A DNA stretch of 64,000 nucleotides, taken from NCBI RefSeq assembly GCF_003254575.1, contig NZ_QJUA01000004.1, positions 62,001-126,000 of the forward strand, given 5' to 3'. The position numbers and the translations under genes were made by a program. Position 1 is the first letter of the stretch. Every line of letters starts with the position of its first letter. Shown here piece by piece: positions 49,283 to 59,600 of the stretch. Under the pieces are notes generated by a model, which had not been told where the DNA came from, did not search any database, and saw only the letters and a list, made by a program, of their open reading frames with translations. This stretch comes from Mycobacterium kyogaense. GTDB lineage: Bacteria; Actinomycetota; Actinomycetes; Mycobacteriales; Mycobacteriaceae.

Positions 49283-52200
49283 CCTCTGCTTTCGACGAGG
49301 ATGCACTCCGGCACTGGTTGGTCGACTACCTGGTCACCAACATCGGATGCAGCCCTGACGAAATCGATCTCGATGCTCCGCTGAACGACCTCGCCGTCGG
49401 GTCCAGTGACGCCGTCGTGCTGACCGGTGAGCTGTCCGAACTGCTGGGTCGCACCGTGTCGCCGGTCGAGTTCTGGCAGTACCCGACGATCAACGCGCTG
49501 GCGAAGTTCCTGACCGGCGGCGAGGTCGATCCGCTCGACGGTGCCGCCGGTGCGATGGCCGCCGTCCGGGACAGTGGCCGGGCCGACCACGACGACGCGA
49601 TCGCCGTGATCGGTCTGGGGCTGCGGCTCCCCGGCGGGGCCGACGCGGACGGCAACATCGAGGGACCCGAGCAGTTCTGGGAGTTCCTGACCGAGGGCCG
49701 GTCCGCCGTGCGCGAGGTGCCCGCCGACCGCTGGGAATCGTTCCGGATCGACTCGCCCGAGGCGGCCGCAGCACTGGCCGGCACCACCCGGTGGGGATCG
49801 TTCCTGCGTGACGTCGACGCGTTCGACGCCGAGTTCTTCGAGATCTCCCCGAGCGAAGCCGACAAGATGGACCCCCAGCAGCGGCTGCTGCTCGAGGTCA
49901 CCCACGAGGCGCTCGAGCACGCCGGTATCCCGGCCCACAGCCTGCGGCACACCCAGACCGGGGTCTTCGCGGCGGCGTGTCTGGGGGAGTACGGCTACCT
50001 GTCGACCACCGACCTCGGCGATGTCGACTCGTGGTCCGGCACCGGCGGCGCGCTCTCCATCATCGCCAACCGCGTGTCGTACTACTTCGACCTGCGCGGC
50101 CCGTCGATGACCATCGACACCGCCTGTTCGTCGTCGCTGGTGACGATTCACCTGGCGTGCCAGAGTCTGCGCGCCGGCGATTCGGACGTCGCCCTGGCGG
50201 CGGGTGTGAACATGGTGCTGTCGCCGGCCGTGACCCGCAGCTTCGACCAACTCGAGGCCATGTCGAAGACCGGGCAGTGCCATGCGTTCGACGCCTCCGC
50301 GGACGGGTTCGTGCGCGGCGAGGGCGCCGGGGTGGCGGTACTCAAGCGGCTCTCGGATGCGCAGCGCGACGGCGACCGGGTGCTGGCGGTCATTCGCGGC
50401 TCGGCGGTCAACCAGGACGGCCGGTCCAACGGGCTGATGGCACCGAACCCGGCCGCCCAGATGGCCGTGCTGCGGTCGGCCTACGCTGCCGCGGGTGTCG
50501 AGCCCCGCGAGGTGGACTACGTGGAGGCGCACGGCACCGGCACGCTGCTGGGTGACCCGATCGAGGCCCGCGCGCTGGGCACCGTGCTCGGCAAGGGCCG
50601 GCCCGCCGACCGCCCGCTGCTGCTGGGCGCGGTGAAGTCGAACCTCGGGCACCTGGAGGCCGCGGCCGGTATCGCCGGGTTCGCCAAGGCTGTGCTGTCG
50701 CTGCAGCACAACGTGATTCCGGCCAACCTCGGCTATCGAACCCCGAACCCGCACATCCCGTTCGAGAATCTGCGCCTGCGGGTCGTCGCCGAGCCCACCG
50801 ACTGGGCGCCGGCCGCGCGGCCGCGCCGGGCCGGGATCTCGTCGTTCGGTTTCGGCGGCACCAACGCGCACGTCGTCATCGAGGAGGCGCCCCGGGCGGC
50901 GGCGGCACCCGCGTCCGAGCCCGCCTCCGAGCCCGACCCGGCCGTGACCACGCTCGTCGTGACCGGCCGCACGCCGGACCGCGTCGCCGCGCAGGCGGGG
51001 ATGCTGGCCGACTGGATGGCCGGCGCCGGCGCAGAGACGTCACTGGCCGAGGTCGCGCACGCGCTCAACCATCACCGCTCCCATCACAACAAGTTCGCGA
51101 CCGTGGCCGCCCGCGACCAGGCGCAGGCCATTGCAGGTCTGCAGGCGCTGGCCACGGGCCAATCCGCCCCCGGCGTCGTCGGCCCCCATGTCGGGGCCTG
51201 CACGCCGGGCCGGGTGTTCGTGTATTCGGGTCAGGGGTCGCAGTGGGCCGGGATGGGTCGGCAGCTGCTGGCCGATGAGCCGGCGTTCGCCGCGGCGGTG
51301 GCCGAGATCGAGCCGGTGTTCGTGGAGAAGGTCGGTTTCTCGCTGCACGAGGTGATCGCCGAGGGCCGTGCGGTCAGCGGAGACGCCGAGGTGCAGCCGG
51401 TGCTGATGGGTCTGCAGCTGGCGTTGACCGAGCTGTGGGGGTCCTACGGCGTGCATCCGGATGCGGTGATCGGGCACTCGATGGGCGAGGTCACCGCGGC
51501 CGTGGTCGCGGGCGCGTTGAGTCTGGCCGATGGTCTGACGGTGATCGCGGCCCGCTCGTCGATCATGTCCCGGCTCGCCGGCCAGGGCGCCGTCGCACTC
51601 GTGGAACTCGATCCCGATGCGGCCCAGACGCTGATCGCCGATCATCCGAGCGTCGAGATCGCCGGCTTCGTGTCGCCGCGTCAGACGGTCGTCGCGGGCC
51701 TGCCCGACGAGGTCGATGCGGTGATCGCCGCCGTCGGCGCGCAGGACCGGTTCGCCCGCCGCGTCAACATGGAGGTCGCCTCCCACACCGCGCTGATGGA
51801 CCCGGTGCTGCCGGATCTGCGCGAGGCATTCGCCGGCATCACCCCGCGCACCCCGTCGATCCCGTTCCTGTCCACCGTTGTCGATGCCGAGGATCCGACG
51901 CTCGACGCCGACTACTGGGTGGCCAATGTGCGCCAGCCGGTGCAGTTCAGCCGGGCGATCGAGGCGGCCGCGCAGGAGATCGGCACGTTCGTCGAGATCA
52001 GCCCCAATCCGATCCTGACCTACGCGATCGCCGACACGCTCACCACCGGGCACCATCACGCGCTGGGCACGCTGGTGCGCGACGGCGACGACGCGGTGTC
52101 GTTCCACACCGCTCTGAACGCCACCCACACCACGCATCCCCCCGAGACGGAGCATCCCGCCCATCCTGGCGGTGCGCGGGTCGCGCTGCCGACCACACCG

Positions 52201-54765
52201 TGGCACCGCACCCGGCACTGGGCGATCCGGAAACCGTCGTCCTCCGGTGCCACCGCACCCCGCCCGGGCACCGTGCTGGGCGGCCACACCGCCGTCGCCG
52301 GTCCGCAGCCCGGACATCTGTGGCAGGCCCGGCTGACGCCGCAGGCCCGGCCGTACCCGGCCCCGCACCGGTTCGCGGGCGTGGAGATCGTGCCGCTGTC
52401 GGTGTTGCTCCACACGCTCGCGCTGGCCGCCGAGCAGACGGGTGCCGCCGCGCTCGCCGACGTGCGCTTCGAGTTCCCGATCGCCCTCGATTCACCCCGC
52501 GTGGTGCAGGTCTACGCCGACGCGGACGTCGTGACGATCTCGTCGGCCACCGGGGACGACACTCGGGCCAGTAGCTGGGTCCGACATGTCAGCGCGCGGA
52601 TCCACCGGGACACGATCGGTCCCGCCGAACCGGCCGACTCCGATGTGGCGGGGTACGACCCCACCGCACTGGCCGAACTCCACCACGCGTGGGGGATCGA
52701 CGGGCTGGCGTACCCCTGGACGGTCAGCGGACACGCTCAGGTACGCGGTGAAGCGCGCACCGAGGTGACGTTCGCCGACGCTCCCGAGGCGCCGCTGGCC
52801 GCAGCGCTGGATGCCGCCGTCAACCTGGGGCGCCTGGTCGACGCGTCCACGCCCGGTCTGCTGGTGCCTGCCGCGATCGAGTACGTCCTCGTCGGCGACT
52901 CCCACGCGGGCCTCGGCACCGTCGTGACCCGCCACCGCGGCCGCACCGGCGACGACCTCGTCGTCGACCTGTCCGTCGAATCCGAGGGCGGCACCGTCGT
53001 CGCCGATCTGCGCGGCATCCGCTACACCGCCGTCGACGTCGACGAGGCGGCCCCGGCCGCCGAACCGCGTCGCATCGCACACCGGCTCGATTGGCAGCCC
53101 GTGACCACCGAGTCGGCGGGCACCGACACGGGGCCGGTCGCCGTCGTCGGCTCCGGCGCCCTCGCCGCAGCACTGCGCCGGACCGTCGGTTCCGACACAC
53201 ACTCCGGGGCTGATGTCGCGCAAGCCCGCACGGTCGTGTTCGTCGCCGACTCCGACGGGCCGTCCGCGCAGGAGACGGCTGTCCGGCTCACCACCGAGGT
53301 GGGGGAGCTCGTCGCCGAGCTCGCCGACCGGGAGCCGCGCAACCCCGCGACGCTGTGGCTGATCACGCACGGTGTCTTCGAGTCGGCCACCGAGTCGGCG
53401 CTGCGTCAGAGCCCACTGTGGGGGCTGGCCGGTGTCATCGGCGCCGAGCAGCCGCAGCTGTGGGGCGGTCTGATCGACATGCCCGACGCCGACACCGACG
53501 CCAGTGCGCTGACGGGGCTGATCTCCAGCCCGGTCAAGTCCGTGGCCGTATGGCGCGACGGCGCTCTGCTGACCCCGACGCTGGCCGAGATCGCCGAACC
53601 GCCGACACGTGCGGCGCTGCACTGCCGGCCCGACGCCGCCTACCTGATCACGGGCGGTATGGGCGCGCTGGGTCTGCTGATGGCCGACTGGCTCGCCGAC
53701 CGGGGTGCCCGCCGCATCGTGCTGGCCGGCCGCACCGCGCTACCGCCACGACGTGAGTGGGCTGAGGCCACCGAGCCCGACCTGCGGCACAAGATCGACG
53801 CGATCCGAGCGCTGGAGCTGCGTGGAGTCAGCGTCGACACCGTCGCAGTCGACATCGCCGATCGCGATGCGGTGGCCGCGGTGCTGGATCGCCGCGACGC
53901 CGACGGCGCGCCGCCGATCCGCGGCGTCATCCACGCCGCCGGTATGACCGAGGCGCAGCTGCTCACCGAGCTGGCACCCGAGCGCGTGCACCGCACGGTG
54001 TGGCCGAAGATCGCCGGCGCCCAGGTGCTCGCGGATCTCTTCCCACCCCAGGCTCTCGACTTCCTGTACCTGGCCGCCTCGGCGGGTGCGGTGTTCGGTA
54101 TCCCGGGTCAGGGCGCCTACGCCGCGGGCAACGCCTACCTCGACGCGCTGGCCCGCGCCCGGCACGCCCAGGGCGACAACACGGTCAGCCTGGACTGGGT
54201 CGCCTGGCGCGGCCTCGGGTTCGGCAGCGAGGCGCAGGTCGTGGTGTCCGAACTGGAGCGGGTGGGCTCGCGTCCCGTCGCAGCCGGCGAGGCGTTCGCG
54301 GCGTGGGACCACGTCACCCGGTTCGACATCGACCAGGTCGTGATGGCCCCGATGGACTCGGCGCAGGATGCGGCCGCGGTCACCGCAGACCGCCCGGCCG
54401 CGCCGACGCGGAACTGGGCGGCGCTGGACCGCGACGAGTTGCTCGCCGAGCTGCGCGACGGGCTGCGCGGCATCCTCGCCACCGAGCTGCGGCTGCCGGA
54501 GAGCGACGTGCTGACGGATCGGCCGTTCGCCGAGATGGGGCTGAACTCGGTGATGGCGATGTCGATCCGCCGGGAGATCGAGCGGCTGGTCGGGCTGGAG
54601 TTGTCGGCGACGATGCTGTTCAACCATCCGACGATCGACAGCTTCGCGGGCTATCTGGCGCAGCAGCTGAACCCCGACGCCGGTGGCGACGATGCCGCGG
54701 CCGACGACGATGACGACGAGGACAGCCTGCTGGACTCGCTGTTCGACAGCGTCGAGTCGAACTGA
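49279..54765 (+). CDS. Type I PKS 1, PpsA-like: ACP-KS-AT-DH-KR-ACP
   Basis: 1828 residues. Loading ACP (about 8-85; Ser42 in AVGSSDAVVL, for phosphopantetheine), KS (about 105-530; Cys283 in DTACSSS, His418, His458), AT (about 645-950; Ser734 in GHSMGE, VASH at 833-836), DH-fold (about 985-1270; H1030, G1034, P1039 of HRFAGVEIVP and Asp1178), KR (about 1450-1690; GGMGALG, SAGAVFG, YAAGNAYLD) and ACP (about 1725-1800; MGLNSVMAM). No ER is seen. An acidic tail ends in LLDSLFDSVES, like the PpsA C-terminus. It receives an acyl chain from FAAL1 and adds one extender unit. Loading by FAAL is inferred from the ACP and the overlap. Confidence 0.95.
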   Translation: MTSAFDEDALRHWLVDYLVTNIGCSPDEIDLDAPLNDLAVGSSDAVVLTGELSELLGRTVSPVEFWQYPTINALAKFLTGGEVDPLDGAAGAMAAVRDSGRADHDDAIAVIGLGLRLPGGADADGNIEGPEQFWEFLTEGRSAVREVPADRWESFRIDSPEAAAALAGTTRWGSFLRDVDAFDAEFFEISPSEADKMDPQQRLLLEVTHEALEHAGIPAHSLRHTQTGVFAAACLGEYGYLSTTDLGDVDSWSGTGGALSIIANRVSYYFDLRGPSMTIDTACSSSLVTIHLACQSLRAGDSDVALAAGVNMVLSPAVTRSFDQLEAMSKTGQCHAFDASADGFVRGEGAGVAVLKRLSDAQRDGDRVLAVIRGSAVNQDGRSNGLMAPNPAAQMAVLRSAYAAAGVEPREVDYVEAHGTGTLLGDPIEARALGTVLGKGRPADRPLLLGAVKSNLGHLEAAAGIAGFAKAVLSLQHNVIPANLGYRTPNPHIPFENLRLRVVAEPTDWAPAARPRRAGISSFGFGGTNAHVVIEEAPRAAAAPASEPASEPDPAVTTLVVTGRTPDRVAAQAGMLADWMAGAGAETSLAEVAHALNHHRSHHNKFATVAARDQAQAIAGLQALATGQSAPGVVGPHVGACTPGRVFVYSGQGSQWAGMGRQLLADEPAFAAAVAEIEPVFVEKVGFSLHEVIAEGRAVSGDAEVQPVLMGLQLALTELWGSYGVHPDAVIGHSMGEVTAAVVAGALSLADGLTVIAARSSIMSRLAGQGAVALVELDPDAAQTLIADHPSVEIAGFVSPRQTVVAGLPDEVDAVIAAVGAQDRFARRVNMEVASHTALMDPVLPDLREAFAGITPRTPSIPFLSTVVDAEDPTLDADYWVANVRQPVQFSRAIEAAAQEIGTFVEISPNPILTYAIADTLTTGHHHALGTLVRDGDDAVSFHTALNATHTTHPPETEHPAHPGGARVALPTTPWHRTRHWAIRKPSSSGATAPRPGTVLGGHTAVAGPQPGHLWQARLTPQARPYPAPHRFAGVEIVPLSVLLHTLALAAEQTGAAALADVRFEFPIALDSPRVVQVYADADVVTISSATGDDTRASSWVRHVSARIHRDTIGPAEPADSDVAGYDPTALAELHHAWGIDGLAYPWTVSGHAQVRGEARTEVTFADAPEAPLAAALDAAVNLGRLVDASTPGLLVPAAIEYVLVGDSHAGLGTVVTRHRGRTGDDLVVDLSVESEGGTVVADLRGIRYTAVDVDEAAPAAEPRRIAHRLDWQPVTTESAGTDTGPVAVVGSGALAAALRRTVGSDTHSGADVAQARTVVFVADSDGPSAQETAVRLTTEVGELVAELADREPRNPATLWLITHGVFESATESALRQSPLWGLAGVIGAEQPQLWGGLIDMPDADTDASALTGLISSPVKSVAVWRDGALLTPTLAEIAEPPTRAALHCRPDAAYLITGGMGALGLLMADWLADRGARRIVLAGRTALPPRREWAEATEPDLRHKIDAIRALELRGVSVDTVAVDIADRDAVAAVLDRRDADGAPPIRGVIHAAGMTEAQLLTELAPERVHRTVWPKIAGAQVLADLFPPQALDFLYLAASAGAVFGIPGQGAYAAGNAYLDALARARHAQGDNTVSLDWVAWRGLGFGSEAQVVVSELERVGSRPVAAGEAFAAWDHVTRFDIDQVVMAPMDSAQDAAAVTADRPAAPTRNWAALDRDELLAELRDGLRGILATELRLPESDVLTDRPFAEMGLNSVMAMSIRREIERLVGLELSATMLFNHPTIDSFAGYLAQQLNPDAGGDDAAADDDDDEDSLLDSLFDSVESN
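50260..50725 (+). repeat. KS-coding tract near-identical to PKS2 (copy A)
   Basis: This stretch of PKS1 is almost the same in DNA as 57565-58030 in PKS2, including third-codon positions, while flanking parts of the modules differ much more. Starts near the KS sequence [17 protein letters not shown] and runs past [17 protein letters not shown]. Limits are by eye. Confidence 0.75.
51214..51596 (+). repeat. AT-coding tract near-identical to PKS2 (copy A)
   Basis: 383 bp covering [15 protein letters not shown] to the segment after GHSMGE. It aligns without gaps to 58509-58891 in PKS2; I count about a dozen mismatches. This is far closer than the rest of the two genes. Confidence 0.85.
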
Positions 54766-54861
54766 CCGCACGAGCGTGCCGATGCGACCGAACCACCAGA
54801 ATTTCCCGGATCGACCCGACACGCGAGACCATGTCGGGAGATGTTTGCGAAAGGACCACTG

Positions 54862-56610
54862 ATGCCAGCACTGACGGCGCCCACCGTGACGACCATTCCC
54901 GCGCTCCTCGCCGACCGTGCGCAGCAGCAGCCCGACGATGACGCCTACACGTTCTTCGACTACGAGGCCGACCCCGCGGGCATCGCCGAGACGCTGACCT
55001 GGTCCGAGGTGCACCACCGGGTCCGCGTGGTGGCCGCGAAGCTGGCCACCCTCGGCTCTCCGGGCGACCGCGCCGTGATCCTCGCGCCGCAGGGCCTGGA
55101 GTACATCATCGGCTTCCTCGGCGCCATCGAGGCCGGGTTCATCGCGGTGCCACTGACCATGCCGCAGCTGCGTCAGCACGACGAACGTGTCACCGGCGCG
55201 ATGAAGGACTCTCAGCCCGTCGCCGTGCTGACCACCTCGGCCGTCGTCGACGACATCCGTCACTACGGTCAGCTCGACCGCCAGCGCGCGCCGAAGTTCC
55301 TCGAGGTCGACACGCTGGACTTCGATTCGCCGCTGCGGCCGGCCGCGCCGGTGGCCCTGCCGAAGACCGCCTACCTGCAGTACACGTCGGGCTCGACCCG
55401 GCTACCCGCCGGTGTGGTGGTCAGCCACCGCAACGTGCTGGTCAACGTCGCCGAGCTGCTCACCGACTACTACGAGGCCTACCCGGACGGGCGGGCGCCC
55501 GAAGACACCACGGTGGTGTCGTGGCTGCCCTTCTATCACGACATGGGCCTGATCGTCGGCGTGTTCATCCCGATCATGCTGGGCACCCCGGCCGCGCTCA
55601 TGAGCCCGATCTCGTTCATGCAGAAGCCGTCCCGGTGGATGCAGCTGCTCGGCTCGCACCCCAGCGCCTTCACCGCGGCCCCGAACTTCGCGTTCGAGCT
55701 CGCCGTCAAGCGGACCAGCGACGACGACATGGCCGGCAAGGACCTCAGCACCGTCGCGGTGATGATCAACGGCGCCGAGCGCGTGCACGGCACCACCGTG
55801 CGTCGGTTCAACGAGCGCTTCGCCGCGTTCGGGCTGTCCGATGCCGCGATGCGGCCGTCGTACGGTCTGGCCGAGGCGACGGTCTACGTGGTGGCCACGG
55901 CGGGCGGGCGGCCTCCGACGTCGGTGCGGTTCGACTACGAGAAGCTGGCGGCGGGGCAGGCCGTGCGCAGCGAGGTCGCCGATGACGGTACCGAGCAGAT
56001 CGGGCTGGGCGTTCCGCGGACCACCACGGTACGGGTGGTCGATCCGGAGACTCTGACGGAGAACCCGGCAGGCACGATCGGCGAGGTGTGGCTGCACGGT
56101 GAGCACGTCGCCGGCGGCTACTACCAGAACCCCGAGCTGACCCAGAAGCTGTTCTCCGGGCAGCTGGCCGAGCCGAGCGCAGACACCCCGAAGGGCCCGT
56201 GGCTGCGCACCGGCGATCTCGGCGTGATGTTCGACGACGAGCTGTTCATCGTCGGTCGCATCAAGGACCTGCTGATCGTCGACGGCCGCAACCACTACCC
56301 GGACGACATCGAGGGCACGGTCGCGGAGTTCACTGGAGGCCGCGTCGCGGCGATCTCGGTGCCCGACGGCGCGAGCGAGAAGCTGGTGGTGATCGCCGAG
56401 CTGAAGAAGCAGGTCGATCCGGCGCAGCTGGATGCGGTCACCCAGCAGGTCACCTCGGCGATCTCGATGACCCACAGCGTGCGCCTCGCCGACTTTGCGC
56501 TGGTGCCGCCGGGTTCGCTGCCGCTGACCACCAGCGGCAAGGTGCGCCGCGCGATGAGCGCCGACCTGTACCGCGACAACAAATTCAACCGGTTGGACGC
56601 CACTAGATGA
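54862..56610 (+). CDS. Fatty-acyl-AMP ligase 2 (FAAL)
   Basis: 582 residues from ATG 54862, preferred over 54841 because AAAGGA precedes it, as in FAAL1. Same motifs as FAAL1: YTSGSTRLPAGVVVSHRNVL, VSWLPFYHDMGLIVGVF, RPSYGLAEATVYVV, LRTGDLGVMFDDELFIVGRI, GRNHYPDDIEGTVAEF. It is clearly a paralogue of FAAL1. The stop overlaps the PKS2 start (ATGA). The 96-bp gap after PKS1 may hold an internal promoter, though no clear hexamers were seen. Its acyl substrate may differ from that of FAAL1. Confidence 0.94.
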   Translation: MPALTAPTVTTIPALLADRAQQQPDDDAYTFFDYEADPAGIAETLTWSEVHHRVRVVAAKLATLGSPGDRAVILAPQGLEYIIGFLGAIEAGFIAVPLTMPQLRQHDERVTGAMKDSQPVAVLTTSAVVDDIRHYGQLDRQRAPKFLEVDTLDFDSPLRPAAPVALPKTAYLQYTSGSTRLPAGVVVSHRNVLVNVAELLTDYYEAYPDGRAPEDTTVVSWLPFYHDMGLIVGVFIPIMLGTPAALMSPISFMQKPSRWMQLLGSHPSAFTAAPNFAFELAVKRTSDDDMAGKDLSTVAVMINGAERVHGTTVRRFNERFAAFGLSDAAMRPSYGLAEATVYVVATAGGRPPTSVRFDYEKLAAGQAVRSEVADDGTEQIGLGVPRTTTVRVVDPETLTENPAGTIGEVWLHGEHVAGGYYQNPELTQKLFSGQLAEPSADTPKGPWLRTGDLGVMFDDELFIVGRIKDLLIVDGRNHYPDDIEGTVAEFTGGRVAAISVPDGASEKLVVIAELKKQVDPAQLDAVTQQVTSAISMTHSVRLADFALVPPGSLPLTTSGKVRRAMSADLYRDNKFNRLDATR

Positions 56611-59600
56611 CCTCTGCTTTCGACGAGGCTGCTGTTCGTCGCTGGTTGACCGACTACCTGGTTGAGAACAACGGTTGCAGTCCTGAGCACATCGCGCGCG
56701 GCGCCTCCATGCATGACCTGGGGGTGGGCTCGCGCGACGCCGTGGTGCTGACCGGGGTCCTGTCGGAGTACCTGGGCAGGCCGGTGTCCCCGGTGGATTT
56801 CTGGCAGTACCCGACGGTCGATGCGTTGGCGAAGTTCCTCACCGGCGGCGAGGTCGAGCCGGTCGAGGATGCTGTCGGCGCGCGTGCCGGGGCCTCGGCC
56901 GACGAGCCGATCGCCGTGGTCGGGCTCGGGCTGCGGCTCCCGGGCGGCGCTGAGTCCGACGGCAACATCGAGGGCCCGGATGCGTTCTGGGACTTCCTGA
57001 CCGAGGGCCGGTCCTCGGTGGTCGAGGTGCCCGCCGAGCGCTGGGCGCCGTTCGACGACGGCACCGCCGACGGCGCCTCCGCGCTGGCGAACACCACCCG
57101 CTGGGGTTCCTATCTGCGCGACGTCGACGCGTTCGACGCCGAGTTCTTCGAGGTGATCCCGCGCGAAGCCATGCGGATGGATCCGCAGCAGCGGCTCCTG
57201 CTGGAGGTCACCCACGAGGCGCTGGAGAACGCCGGCATCCCCGCCGACACGCTGGCCGAGACCCGCACGGGCGTGTTCGCGGGTGCGAGCGCCGCGGACT
57301 ACGCGCAGCTCGGCGCTGCGGACCTGAGTGCGATCGACGCCTGGTACAGCACCGGCGGGTCGATCAGCATCATCGCCAACCGCGTCTCCTACTTCTTCGA
57401 TTTCCGCGGCCCGTCGGTCACCGTGGACACCGCGTGTTCGTCGTCGCTGGTCGCGATCCACCTGGCGTGCCAGAGCCTGCGAACCGGCGATTCGGATGTT
57501 GCGCTCGCCGCGGGTGTGAACCTGCTGCTGTCGCCGGCGGGCACGCGCAGCCTGGACCAGGCCGACGCGATGTCGAAGACCGGGCAGTGCCATGCGTTCG
57601 ACGCCTCCGCGGACGGGTTCGTGCGCGGTGAGGGCTGCGGGGTGGCGGTGCTCAAGCGGCTCTCGGATGCGCAGCGCGACGGCGATCGAGTGCTGGCGGT
57701 GATCCGCGGCTCGGCGGTCAACCAGGACGGCCGGTCCAACGGTCTGATGGCGCCGAACCCGTCAGCGCAGATGGCGGTGCTGCGCGCCGCGTATGCCGCC
57801 GCCGGAGTGGATCCCCGCGAGGTGGACTACGTGGAGGCGCACGGCACCGGCACGCTGCTGGGTGATCCGATCGAGGCGCGCGCGCTGGGCACTGTGCTCG
57901 GCAAGGGCCGGCCTGCCGACCGTCCGCTGCTGGTGGGCGCGGTGAAGTCGAACCTCGGGCATCTGGAGGCCGCGGCCGGTATCGCCGGATTCGCCAAGGC
58001 GGTGCTGTCGCTGCAGCACAACGTGATTCCCGCCAACCGCGGATACGAGACCCCGAACCCGCACATCCCGTTCGACAAGCTGCGGCTGGCCGTGGTCGCC
58101 GAACACACCGACTGGGCGCCGGCCGGCCGGCCCCGCCGGGCCGGCATCTCGTCGTTCGGTTTCGGCGGCACCAACGCCCACGTCGTCATCGAGCAACCGC
58201 CGGTTGCCGCGCCCGTCGAGCCCCCGGCCGAAACTGCGGTGACCACGCTCGTCGTGTCGGGCCGTACGCCCGAGCGCGTCGCTGCACAGGCGGGGATGCT
58301 GGCGGAGTGGATGGCCGGTGCCGGCGCGGAGGCGTCGCTGGCCGAGGTCGCGCATTCGGTGAATCACCACCGCTCGCAGCATCCGACGTTCGCGACCGTG
58401 GCAGCGCGTACCCGCGCCGATGCGATCGCGGGTCTCGAGGCGCTGGCCGCCGGTCAGTCCGCTGCCGGGGTGGTCCCCGCCGGCGCCGCCGTTCCGAAGC
58501 CGGGCACGGTGTTCGTGTATTCGGGTCAGGGGTCGCAGTGGGCCGGGATGGGTCGGCAGCTGTTGGCCGATGAGCCGGCGTTCGCGGCGGCGGTGGCCGA
58601 GATCGAGCCGGTGTTCGTGGAGAAGGTCGGTTTCTCGCTGCACGAGGTGATCGCCGAGGGCCGTGCGGTCAGCGGAGACGCCGAGGTGCAGCCGGTGCTG
58701 ATGGGTCTGCAGCTGGCGTTGACCGAGTTGTGGCGCTCGTACGGGGTGCATCCGGATGCGGTGATCGGGCATTCGATGGGCGAGGTCACCGCGGCCGTGG
58801 TCGCGGGCGCGTTGAGCGTGGCCGATGGTTTGACGGTGATCGCGGCCCGCTCGTCGATCATGTCCCGGCTCGCCGGCCAGGGCGCCGTCGCGCTGCTCGC
58901 CGTCGACGAGGACACCGCGGCCGCGCACATCGCGGCCCATCCGAGCGTCGAGATCGCCGGCTATCTGTCCCCGCGCCAGACCGTGGTCGCGGGCCTACCG
59001 GACGAGGTCGACGCCGTGATCGCCGCCGTCGGCGCGCAGAACGCGTTCGCGCGCCGCGTCAACATGGTCGTCGCCTCCCACACCGCGCTGATGGACCCGG
59101 TGCTCGCCGACATCAAGGCCGCGCTGTCGGGCATCACGCCCGCCGCGCCGACACTGACGTTCCTGTCGACGGTCACCGATCCCGGTCAGACGCCGGCGCT
59201 GGACGCCGACTACTGGGTGGCCAATGTGCGCCGGCCGGTGTGGTTCAGCCGCGCCGTCGCGGCCGCGGCTGCCGACCACGGCACGTTCGTGGAGATCAGC
59301 CCGCACGCCACGATGGGTCAACCGATCGCCACGACCCTGGCCGACGAGGCCGGCATCCTCTCGATCGGCACGCTGGCCCGCGACGCCGATGACACCGTCA
59401 CGTTCCACACGAACCTCAACGCGACCCACACCTCCCGGCCGCCGCAGACCCCGCACCACGGCGAGCCGCATGTGGTGCTGCCCGCGACCCCGTGGCAGCA
59501 CACCCGGCACTGGGTGGACGTGCGGCCGCTGCGGCGCGCCACCGAGGGGGTCCAGGGCACCCTCCCGGCCGACGCCACGGTGCCGGCGGAATGGTTCTGC

